This document shows positions 8,271-16,700 of a DNA stretch of 44,319 nucleotides, one piece after another. The stretch comes from Lentzea indica. Lineage in GTDB: Bacteria > Actinomycetota > Actinomycetes > Mycobacteriales > Pseudonocardiaceae. Position 1 is the stretch's first letter. Each line of letters opens with the position of its first letter. A model generated the notes under the pieces. The model made no database searches, was not told the origin of the DNA, and saw only the letters and a list, made by a program, of their open reading frames with translations. The stretch spans positions 1 through 44,319 of the forward strand of contig NZ_VSRL01000051.1 in the NCBI RefSeq assembly GCF_012184385.1. The letters are read 5' to 3'. A program made the translations under genes and the position numbers.

Positions 8271-9583
8271 CCCAGCAGCGTGCCGACGGAGCCACGCTGC
8301 TGATCTTCTACCTGCTGGCTCTGCTCGTCGTCCCTGCCAGGTTCACCATCGCGTTCGTCCCGATCACGCTGCCGCCGGCGTTGTTCGTGGCGCTGTGCCT
8401 CGCGGTGCTGTGGTTCGCCGCCCACCTCGTGGATCATCTGTCGATGGCCAAGGGCCGCAACGCGGTCCGCACGCTCCTCGCGGTGTACGTGATCCTGCAC
8501 CTGACCACGTACGCCATCGCCACCCGCCGCTACCTGCCCGCCGACGAACTGTCGGTGTCGGACTCCGCGCTGATCCGGATCGTGGCGATGTCGGCACTCG
8601 CGGTGTTCGTCTGCGACGCGGTCCGCAGTGGCGAACGGCTGAGCCGCGTGCTCAGGGTCATGGTGGGCTGCCTGACGTTCGGCGCGTTCATCGGCCTGAT
8701 CCAGTTCGGACTCGGCATCGACCTCGCGTCGTACGTGACGCTGCCCGGCCTGCGCGTGCAGGACAACGGCTACTCGGCGCTGGAGTCGCGGTCGATCTTC
8801 TACCGCCCGGCGGGCACCGTGAACCACCCCATCGAGTTCGGCCTGGTCTGCGTCCTGGGCGTGCCGTTCGCCGCGCACTTCGTGTTCCAGGCCCGCGACC
8901 GGGGCGAACCCGTCGGCCGCTGGTGGACGGCGCTGTCGCTGCTGAGCCTGATGGCGATCCTGTCGCTGTCCCGCACGGCCATCATCGGCCTCGTCGTGAC
9001 CGGCCTGGTGCTCGGCCTGCTGCTCCCACGCCAACGCGGCCTGCCGCTGCTCGGTGTCGGCGCGCTGTTCCTGGGCGGCGCCTCGGCCGTGGTACCGGGC
9101 CTGTTCGGCACGGTGACGTCGATGTTCTCCAACATCGAGGACGACCCGTCGTTCCAGGGCCGCACCAAGGACTACGACGGCGCGTGGTTCGAGATCGCCA
9201 AGCACCCGTGGATGGGCCGCGGATTCGGCACGTTCCTCCCGTCCAAGTACACGATCCTCGACAACCAGTACCTGCTGACGATGATCGAGAACGGCTACCT
9301 GGGGCTGCTGGCCTACGTCCTGCTGTTCATCGGCGGCATCTTCGCGGCGCTGCGGGCCCGCTCGCTGTCGAAGAACGAGAACGTGCGCGGGATCGCGGTG
9401 TGCCTCGTCAGCGCGATGCTGACGTCGGCGCTGGGTGCTGCCACGTTCGACTCGCTGAGCTTCAGCGTGGCCACTGGGATGACTTTCCTGTTGATCGGGG
9501 TTTCTGGGGCGTTGCTGCGGGTTGCCAAGCAGGAGGTCGTTGCGGCTCGGTCTGTGGTGGTTGGTGAGGGGCGGGCCGGCTGA
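8249..9583 (+). CDS. O-antigen ligase/polymerase-like membrane protein (Wzy/WaaL family)
   Basis: A 444-aa protein with about 11-12 hydrophobic segments and a large loop containing FYRPAGTVNHPIEFG. A second loop holds GRTKDYDGAWFEIAKHPWMG, the pattern of Wzy/O-antigen ligase proteins in which loop arginine and histidine residues are catalytic. It probably polymerises the repeat units on the outer face of the membrane, or ligates the finished chain. The ATG at 8249 overlaps the Wzz-like reading frame. The C-terminal tail ends shortly before a 316-bp non-coding gap. Confidence 0.87.
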   Translation: MADQRRLTQQRADGATLLIFYLLALLVVPARFTIAFVPITLPPALFVALCLAVLWFAAHLVDHLSMAKGRNAVRTLLAVYVILHLTTYAIATRRYLPADELSVSDSALIRIVAMSALAVFVCDAVRSGERLSRVLRVMVGCLTFGAFIGLIQFGLGIDLASYVTLPGLRVQDNGYSALESRSIFYRPAGTVNHPIEFGLVCVLGVPFAAHFVFQARDRGEPVGRWWTALSLLSLMAILSLSRTAIIGLVVTGLVLGLLLPRQRGLPLLGVGALFLGGASAVVPGLFGTVTSMFSNIEDDPSFQGRTKDYDGAWFEIAKHPWMGRGFGTFLPSKYTILDNQYLLTMIENGYLGLLAYVLLFIGGIFAALRARSLSKNENVRGIAVCLVSAMLTSALGAATFDSLSFSVATGMTFLLIGVSGALLRVAKQEVVAARSVVVGEGRAG

Positions 9584-9899
9584 CCCGGTGGGCGGCGGTT
9601 GTCGCGTTGCGTTGACGGGCGGCGGTTGCGTTGGGGCGGCACGGCTTCGCCTTTCGCCGACCCGGCACATGCCCTCCTCCGTCGGGCGTGTGCCGGACCG
9701 AGTTTCTGTGGTTGGCGTCCGTAGGTGGTTGCGGGGCGTGGTGCTGTTGCGTGCGTTGGCGTCGGTTGCGTGGGTGGTCCCTAGGGGCGTGTTGCGTACA
9801 AGAGAGAGTTTGTGCGCACGGTGCCATAGGGGGTCTGACCTGCGACTTCACCCGATTGTGGAATGGAATTCGAACACGTGTTCATGCCACAATGGACGC
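9584..9899. other. Non-coding gap before the HNH gene
   Basis: A 316-bp gap, rich in G/T on the plus strand. The 12-mer GGGCGGCGGTTG occurs twice near its start. The only persuasive signal is the LexA-like box at 9870-9885 near its right end. No convincing small gene was seen. Confidence 0.5.
9870..9885 (+). promoter_or_regulatory. Predicted LexA binding site (SOS box)
   Basis: TCGAACACGTGTTCAT contains the perfect palindrome GAACACGTGTTC (9872-9883). It matches the actinobacterial/Gram-positive SOS box (TCGAAC-N4-GTTCGA) at all but two outer bases. It ends 14 bp before the ATG of the HNH gene, the right place to block its promoter. Confidence 0.65.
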
Positions 9900-11078
9900 A
9901 TGTCAGCACTCGGACTTGCTTCACCGCTTGAGCTCCTCGACGAGCTCAAGCGGAAAGTTCGTGCGCTGCAACAGCTTCAGTTCCAGATCGTGGAGATCGT
10001 CGGCGCGCTCGATCAGCAGGGTGCGGCGGAAACGTTGGGGTACAAGGATCTCGTCGAGGTGTTCAAGCACGCGTTGCGTTGGGATCCCAAGGTGTCGCGC
10101 CGCAAACTCGCACAGGCCAAGGCTTTGTGTCCCACGGTGACGCCGACCGGTTCCAGGGTCGAACCCGCGCTGCCCGGAGTCGCAGCGGCGATGGCGGACG
10201 GCGCGCTGTCCGAGGATCACGTTGAGGTTCTTGCCGAGGCGATGGCCGCGCTGCCTGCCGCAGCCGAGGAGCACGTCGTCGAGTACGCGCTGCGGCACGA
10301 ACCCCGTTCAGCCAAGGCGTTCTGCAAGGAGCTCGCCTACCGGCTCGACCAGGACGGCCCCGAACCCAAGGAGCCAGAGCCGGTGCAGCCGCGCAACGTG
10401 GTGCGGCGCCGGTGGCAGGGTGGCCGGTACCAGCTGTTCGCCGACGTCGACGCGGAGACCGGCGCGAAGCTGGACGCGTTGATCGACCCGTTGGCCAAAC
10501 CCGAACCGGACGACGTGAGGTTCGCGCCGGAACGGGAGGGCGACGCGTTCTGCGAGATCGTCGACCTCGCCCTGCGCGCCGACCAGTACCGCATCTGCGG
10601 TGGCGAGCGCGTCCAGCTCACCGTCACCGTCGACTACGACAAGCTCCGCGCGGGCATCGGCACCGCCCGCCTCGACAACGGTGAGCACATCCCGATGAAC
10701 CAGGTCCGCAAAATCGCCTGCGACAGCGGCATCATCCCCGTGCTGCTCGGCAGCCGCTCCCAGATCTACGACGTCGGCCGCAAGACCAGGACCATCAACG
10801 CGGGCCTGCGCCGCGTGCTCGTCGCCAGAGACGCAGGATGCGCCTTCCCCGGCTGCACCAGACCGCCCAAACACTGCGAAGCCCACCACATCCGCTACTG
10901 GTCCGACGGCGGTGAAACAATCCTCGGCAACCTCGTGTTGCTGTGCCGCCGCCACCACGACCTCGTCCACCAGTCGGACTGGCAGGTCCAGATGATCGGC
11001 GGACTACCGGTCTTCCGCCCGCCCGCGTTCATCGACCCGCAACGAAGACCACAACGCAACCTGCTGCGCACCGCCTAG
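9900..11078 (+). CDS. DUF222 / HNH endonuclease (13E12 repeat family)
   Basis: A 392-aa protein with an N-terminal DUF222 domain (about residues 20-300) and a C-terminal HNH nuclease. The HNH motif is visible: CAFPGCTR, then CEAHHIRYWSDGG, GNLVLLCRRHHDLVH, giving the His-His, Asn and His residues plus zinc cysteines, at about residues 318-362. These actinobacterial proteins occur in many copies per genome and their role is not settled; the HNH domain predicts metal-dependent DNA cleavage. The ATG at 9900 is preferred because the extension upstream is repetitive and a LexA-like palindrome lies there. A 14-bp tandem-repeat array starts 2 bp after the stop. Confidence 0.9.
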   Translation: MSALGLASPLELLDELKRKVRALQQLQFQIVEIVGALDQQGAAETLGYKDLVEVFKHALRWDPKVSRRKLAQAKALCPTVTPTGSRVEPALPGVAAAMADGALSEDHVEVLAEAMAALPAAAEEHVVEYALRHEPRSAKAFCKELAYRLDQDGPEPKEPEPVQPRNVVRRRWQGGRYQLFADVDAETGAKLDALIDPLAKPEPDDVRFAPEREGDAFCEIVDLALRADQYRICGGERVQLTVTVDYDKLRAGIGTARLDNGEHIPMNQVRKIACDSGIIPVLLGSRSQIYDVGRKTRTINAGLRRVLVARDAGCAFPGCTRPPKHCEAHHIRYWSDGGETILGNLVLLCRRHHDLVHQSDWQVQMIGGLPVFRPPAFIDPQRRPQRNLLRTA

Positions 11079-11080
11079 AC

Positions 11081-11246
11081 CGCCCGGCGCGGGTCGCCCG
11101 GCCTAAGTCGCCCGGCATAGGCCCCCGGCATAGGCCCCCGGCACAGGCCGCCCGGGGTAGGCCGCCCGGGGTAGGCCACCGGCGCGGGTCGCCCGGCCTA
11201 GATTCGCCGGGGCCTAGGCCGCCCAGCGCAGGTCACCCAGACAGGT
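11081..11246. repeat. Degenerate 14-bp tandem repeat, 12 units
   Basis: Twelve head-to-tail units of 13-15 bp with consensus CGCCCGGCRYAGGC or ...GGGT, beginning 2 bp after the HNH stop. Two adjacent units (CGCCCGGGGTAGGC) are identical and two others (CCCCGGCATAGGC-like) differ by one base. Unit length is not a multiple of three and no reading frame is conserved, so this is non-coding. Confidence 0.85.
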
Positions 11247-11429
11247 GAAACTTGTCCCGATCCACGCCTGGCGCCCTCTAGTAGATGTCACGAAACCATG
11301 GTCAACTCACACCCGCAGAAATGCGGAACGCGGGGGGCGGCGGCAAGGAACATGGCCAGCGCCAGACGCCGCCGCACCCCGGAAACCCGGACTACGGCAA
11401 CCCGGACTACGGCGGCTCCACGGGAGGCG
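11247..11429. other. Non-coding spacer with a 15-bp duplication
   Basis: Spacer between the repeat array and the acyltransferase stop. It contains AACCCGGACTACGGC twice in tandem (11384-11398 and 11399-11413). No gene or clear terminator was recognised. Confidence 0.45.
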
Positions 11430-11990
11430 TTAGACAGCCTTCAGGCCGTCCGGGGTCTCCTCGTGCCGGGCACCGCACTCGGGGCACGTGTGGTCGGCTG
11501 AGAGCCGCGCACCGCACGCGCAGACCCAGCCCTTCACGACCGCCGGGTTGCCCGCCACGAACGCGTGCGCCGGCACCGAGCGCGTGACGACCGAGCCGGC
11601 GGCGGCGAACGCGTGCTCGCCGATCTCGGTGCCGCACACGACCACCGTGCCCGCGCCGAGCGTTGCGCCGCGGCGCACCAGCGTGGTCTCCAGGGCGTTG
11701 CCGGTCTTCTTGATGTGTGCGCGAGGCCGCAGGTCGTTGGTGAACAACACGTTCGGGCCGAGGAACACGTCGTCCTCGCACGTCACGCCGTCGAAGACCA
11801 ACGTGCCGTTCTTCACCGTCACGTTGTCGCCCAGCACCGCGCGCGACTCGACGAACGCGCCGTCGCAGATGTTGCAGTCACGGCCGATGCGCGCGCCTGG
11901 CAGCACGTGCGCGAAAGCCCACACGCGCGTGCCCTCGCCGACGTCGTCGGACTCGCACAGTCCCTGGGGGTGCACTCGCACGCCGCTCAT
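11430..11990 (-). CDS. Sugar N-acyltransferase, left-handed beta-helix (WbpD/FdtC-like)
   Basis: A 186-aa hexapeptide-repeat acyltransferase. Repeats such as IGRDCNICDGAFVES and LGDNVTVKNGTLVFDG form the beta-helix, and FLGPNVLFTNDLRPRA matches the WbpD/FdtC-type acetyltransferases that acylate the 3-amino group of nucleotide-linked sugars. The C-terminus carries a small four-cysteine knuckle (CACG...CPECG), as in many members of this family. The ATG at 11990 overlaps the stop of the upstream aminotransferase (ATGA), so aminotransferase and acyltransferase are coupled: one adds the amine, the other caps it. The acetyl-CoA donor is inferred. Confidence 0.85.
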   Translation of the reverse strand: MSGVRVHPQGLCESDDVGEGTRVWAFAHVLPGARIGRDCNICDGAFVESRAVLGDNVTVKNGTLVFDGVTCEDDVFLGPNVLFTNDLRPRAHIKKTGNALETTLVRRGATLGAGTVVVCGTEIGEHAFAAAGSVVTRSVPAHAFVAGNPAVVKGWVCACGARLSADHTCPECGARHEETPDGLKAV

Positions 11991-13066
11991 CGCAATGCCT
12001 CCGTCAGCGCTTCGACGACCCGAGCCTGCTGCGACTCGGTGATCTCCGGGAACAACGGTAGCGACAGGATTTCCGCGGCCGACGACTCGGCGACCGGGAA
12101 CGACCCCGTCAGGTGAGCGAACGCGCCGGTCTTGTGCAGCGGCGTCGGGTAGTGGATGCCGGCGCCGATTCCCGCGGCGTGCAGGGCGGACAGCACGCGG
12201 TCGCGGTCCGGCACGCGCACGACGTACAGGTGCCAGACGGGCAGGTTGCCGTCGAGGACCACCGGAACCCGCACGCGCTCAGCGGAAGCCAGCATGTCGG
12301 TGTAGCGCTGGGCGGCGGCGCGGCGGGACTGGTTCCAGCCCTCCAGCCGGCGCAGCTTCGCGGACAGCACCACGGCCTGGAGCGTGTCGAGGCGGCTGTT
12401 GAAGCCGAGCACCGGGTGCTCGTACTTGCGCGGCGAACCGTGCTCGCGCAGCAACCGCACGGACTCCGCGACGGCATCCGAAGTGGTGAGCACCGCGCCG
12501 CCGTCGCCGTAGGCGCCGAGGTTCTTGCCGGGGTAGAACGAGGTGGCGGCGGCGACGCCCAGGCCACCGACGGCGACACCGTTGCGGCGAGCGCCCTGGG
12601 CCTGTGCGGCGTCCTCGACGACCGGCAGACCGTGCAGCAGCTCGACCGGCGCGGCCTGGCCGTACAAGTGCACCGGCACGACGGCCTTGGTGCGGGAGGT
12701 GACCACCGAGGAAACGGCGGAGACGTCGATCAGCAGTGTGTCGTCGACGCAGTCCACGAGCACCGGGGTGGCGCCGCAACGGGCGACCGCCTCGGCGGTG
12801 GCGATGAACGTGTTGGCGGGCAGGACGACCTCGTCACCGTGGCCGACGCCCAGTGCACGCAGCGCGAGCTCGATCGCGTCGGTGCCGTTGCCGACACCGA
12901 TGGCGTGCGGAACCTCTTGGTAGGCAGCGAATTCCGACTCGAACCTGGCGACCTGCGGACCGTTGATGAAGGCTGTCGTCTTGAGCACCTCTGCCCAGCC
13001 GTCGGCCACCTCGTCGGCCACCTGCTCGTGCTGGGCACGCAGGTCCACCAGCGGAATCTCGATCAC
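11987..13066 (-). CDS. DegT/DnrJ/EryC1/StrS sugar aminotransferase (WbpE/FdtB-like)
   Basis: A 359-aa PLP-dependent nucleotide-sugar aminotransferase. It begins IEIPLVDLRAQHEQV and shows GVGNGTDAIELALRALG, VHLYGQAAPVE, VEDAAQAQGA and SFYPGKNLGAYGDGG, with the PLP lysine near residue 181. This pattern is closest to the 3-keto-sugar aminotransferases (WbpE, FdtB, DesV types). The GTG at 13066 has a GGGGAG ribosome site; further upstream the frame is a shadow of the NeuD-like gene. It overlaps genes on both sides (GTGA upstream, ATGA downstream), forming a tight amino-sugar cassette. Confidence 0.9.
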   Translation of the reverse strand: MIEIPLVDLRAQHEQVADEVADGWAEVLKTTAFINGPQVARFESEFAAYQEVPHAIGVGNGTDAIELALRALGVGHGDEVVLPANTFIATAEAVARCGATPVLVDCVDDTLLIDVSAVSSVVTSRTKAVVPVHLYGQAAPVELLHGLPVVEDAAQAQGARRNGVAVGGLGVAAATSFYPGKNLGAYGDGGAVLTTSDAVAESVRLLREHGSPRKYEHPVLGFNSRLDTLQAVVLSAKLRRLEGWNQSRRAAAQRYTDMLASAERVRVPVVLDGNLPVWHLYVVRVPDRDRVLSALHAAGIGAGIHYPTPLHKTGAFAHLTGSFPVAESSAAEILSLPLFPEITESQQARVVEALTEALR

Positions 13067-13710
13067 GCGCTCTCCCCACGCAACGGGCGGGCCGGCACGC
13101 CGGCCCACGTCTCTCCTGCCGGAACGTCCTGCAGGACAACGGCTCCCATGCCCACCACGGCACCGGCGCCGATCTTGCACCCCTCGCGCACCATCGAGCC
13201 CTGGCCCAGGTACGCGGACTCCCCCACGAAAACACTCCCGCCGAGCGACGCACGGCCGGCGAACGTCACGCCGTCCGAAACGACGTCGTCGTGGGTGATC
13301 AGCACGTGGGGCATCGCCACCACGTGCCGGCCGACAGAAAGCGGGGTCGTGATCACGACACCCGCCAGCACAACGGTGCCCACACCCAACGAGGCACCGG
13401 ACGTGACGGCCGACGGATGCACGACGGTCGCCCATCGCTCGTCCGGCAGCCCGAGACGCACAGCAAGCGAAAGGCGGGACAGCGGCCGCCGCGCGTTCGC
13501 AACGCAACAAACGACGGCCGCGTCCGGATGTTCACCGATCTGGTCGAGCCCGCCCAGCACGGGCACCCCGTCGATCAGGGTGCCGTGCAGGGCGGTGGAG
13601 TCGTCCAGCGCACCAGCGAGCCGCCAGACGTCCGGGAGGAGGCGGACCGTCGCGATCACCTCGCGAGCGAGTCCGCCTGCCCCGATGAGCAGCAACGGCC
13701 GAACCGTCAC
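13063..13710 (-). CDS. NeuD-like sugar O/N-acyltransferase
   Basis: A 215-aa protein of the NeuD/PglD family. An N-terminal Rossmann-like part (RPLLLIGAGGLAREVIATV, residues 4-22) is followed by a left-handed beta-helix with HPSAVTSGASLGVGTVVLAG and IGAGAVVGMGAVVLQDV. Family members acetylate nucleotide or lipid-linked amino sugars. The GTG start at 13710 overlaps the TGA of the large secreted protein upstream, so it is probably translated by coupling. With the WbpD-like enzyme this is the second acyltransferase in the cassette. Confidence 0.87.
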   Translation of the reverse strand: MTVRPLLLIGAGGLAREVIATVRLLPDVWRLAGALDDSTALHGTLIDGVPVLGGLDQIGEHPDAAVVCCVANARRPLSRLSLAVRLGLPDERWATVVHPSAVTSGASLGVGTVVLAGVVITTPLSVGRHVVAMPHVLITHDDVVSDGVTFAGRASLGGSVFVGESAYLGQGSMVREGCKIGAGAVVGMGAVVLQDVPAGETWAGVPARPLRGESA

Positions 13711-16700
13711 TGGAACACCACGTCCACCCAGTAGTTGCCACCGTTGTAGGTCGAGGTCGGGAACCCGGACCCGGAGGTGAACACACCGGCCGACGGTGCG
13801 GCGCTCAGCGGCGATGAGGTCACCGTGCCGAAGTAGCCGGCGTTCACCGCGTAGTGACCCGTGGTGGTCGTGTACGAGGCCACGTACGTGGTCCCGGCCG
13901 TGATCGACACCGGCGACGAGAACGTCAGCGTCTGCCAGCCCGACTCGGTCTCGTTCGAGAACGTGCCGGTTGCCAGACGGGTGCCGTCCGCGGACCAGAG
14001 CGACCCTGTGTGGGTACCGGTGTTGCCGGCGCCCTTGTAGAACTTCACGCCGGTGATCTGGCCGTTGGCCGTGGAGGTGAACTTCACGCCCAGCTCGTAC
14101 GCGCTGGTGTCATCAGCCGAAGTCACCGTCGGCACGGTCGCCGCGCTGAACAGCGAGCACGGACAGGTCTGCGTCGTCGCCGACGTGAACGACCACGTGA
14201 CCGGGTTCGCCATCATGTTGCCGAACGTGTCCGCGACCTTCACGGACACCGAGTACACGGTGGACGCCGCGAGCCTCGCGGCAGGCGTGAACGTGACCAT
14301 CCTGCCGTCCGGCGACAACGCCAGCGTTCCGGCGATGCGAGCGCCACCGGGATCGCTGACCGTGAACTGCGCATCACTCAGGTCGACCGCCTCGTTGAAC
14401 GATGCGGTGACCGCCGACGTCAGGTCCACTTCGGACGCCCCGGACAGCGGCGTGTGCGACTGGTGCACCGGGGCGTCGTTGTCCGCGTTGGGCTGGTAGA
14501 CGACGTCGACCCAGTAGTTGCCAGAGCCGTACGTCATCGTCGGGAACCCGGAGCCCGGCGCGAACACGCCGTTCTGCTCCTGCGGTGCCATCAGCGGTCC
14601 CGAGTTCACCGGACCCGTCGAGAAGTACCCGCCGTTCACCGCGTAGTGGCCGGTGGTGGTCGTGTACGACGCGGTGTAGGTCTGCCCGGCGCTGACGATC
14701 ACCGGTTGCGCGAACGTCAGCGTCTGCCAGCCGGTCGCGGTCTCCGCGGAGAACGTGCCGGTCGCGAGCCTCTGACCGGAGGCGCTCCACAGCGAGCCCG
14801 TGTGCGTGCCGGTGTTGCCCGCGCCCTTGTAGAAGCGGACACCGGTGATCTGGCCCGACTGGGTCGGGCTGAACCGCACGCCCAGCTCGTACGCGCCGCC
14901 GTCATCGGCCGACGTCACCGTCGGCACGGTCGCCGTGCTGAACAGCGAACACGGACAGGTCGGCGTTGTCGTGGTCGTGAAGCCCCACTCCGCGGGCGTC
15001 GGCATCGCGATGCCGTTGACGTCCGCGATGCCCACGCGCGCCTGGTACCGCGTGCCGGGGACGAGCTTGCCGGACGGCGTCCACGTGACCGTCTTCTGGT
15101 CACCGGACAACGACACCGAGCCGGAGAGCTTGCCGCCCTTCGGGTCCGTCAGCCAGATCTGCGCCGACGCCGGGTCGACGGGCTCGTTGAACGTCGCCGT
15201 CAGCGTGCTCTGCAGGCCCACGTTCGTCGCGTCGACGGCCGGCGTGCGGTTCGTCAGCGACGGCGGCGTGGTGTCGCCGTTGAGGCCGTTGCGGTAGATG
15301 ACGTCGACCCAGTAGTTCGTGGCGTTGTACGACGAGTTCGGGAACCCGCCGCCACTGCCGTAGCGGTAGACGCCGTTGCCGCCGTCCACGCCGTTCGGCA
15401 GGGCGTGCAGCGACTGGTAGTCCGCGCCCTGGCCGTTGAAGTAGCCGGAGCTGACCGAGTAACGGCCGTTCGGGGCGTAGTACGACACGACGTAGGTCGT
15501 GTTCGCCTGCACCTGCACCGGCGAGTTGAACATCAGCTTCTGCCAGCCGGACGTGGTCTCGGCGGTGAACGTTCCGGTCGCGAGCAGCAGACCCGTGGAG
15601 GTCCACAGCGAGCCGGTGTGCGTGCCGGTGTTGCCGGTGCCCTTGTAGAACCGGACGCCGAGCACCTCGCCCTTGCCGTCGAAGCGGACCTTGGTGCCGA
15701 CCTCGACCTGGTTCGTGTCACCGGCGTCGATCACGGCGGGTCCCGCGAAGTCGTCCCAGATCGTGCACGGGCAGGCCGCCGGGCGGGGCGAGCCGGTCGT
15801 GAACGTCCAGTTCGCCTGCGAGGACAGGTTGTTCGACGCGTCCGCGGCCTTCATCGTGACCGTGTAGGACGTGGCGGCCGCCAGCGGTGCGGACGGCGTG
15901 AACGTCACCGTGCGGGCGTCAGCCGACAGCGACTTCGTGCCGGTCACCGCACCGGCCGGGCCGGTCACCGTGACCTGGGCGGAGTTCAGCGTGACGTTCT
16001 CGTCGAACGTGCCGGACACGGTGGTGTTCAGCGCGACCGAACCGGCGTTGGACACCGGGGACATCGCGGTCTGGACCGGGGCGCGGGTGTCGGGACCGGG
16101 GTCCGGCGCCCACACCACGTCGACCCAGTAGTTCGTGTGGTCGAACGTGTTGTTCGGGAAGCCGGCGCCGAAGCGGAACACGCCGTTCGGTCCGTCCACA
16201 CCGGACTTCAGGCCGGTGACCGGTTCCATGTACGCCTGCTGGTTGAAGAACCCGCCGGTGTCGTACGCGAAGTGGCCGGTCGGCGTGAAGTACGAGACCA
16301 CGTAGGTCGTGTTGCCGGTCACCGCGATCGGCGACGGGAAGAGCAGTGTCTGCCAGCCCGTGGGCGACTCGTTGGCGAACGTGCCGGTGGCGAGCAGGTC
16401 ACCGTTGGCCGACCACAGCGAACCGGTGTGCGTGCCGGTGTTGCCGGTGCCCTTGTAGAACTTCACGCCGCGGACGTAGCCGCTGCTGGCGGCGCGGAAC
16501 TTCACGCCGAGCTCCAGCTGCGAGCTGTCGTCTGCGGAGGTGATCTTCGGGACCTCCTGGCCGGAGAACATGCCGCACGGGCAGGTGCGGGCGCCGACGT
16601 TCGGTGACGCCTGCACCGGCGTGGACAGGTTCAGCGAGTCGTCGACGGCGCGGACGCGCAGTGCCGCGGCACCGGACTGCGACGGCGTGTAGGTGTAGCT

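Noticed and set aside
11081..11246. CRISPR array
   Set aside because: Units are contiguous 13-15-mers with no spacers and no cas genes are present.
13854..16607. A 917-codon plus-strand open frame opposite the DUF4082 gene
   Set aside because: It is Arg/Gly/Val-rich, has no domain, and is the complement of a well-supported gene with signal peptide and repeats.
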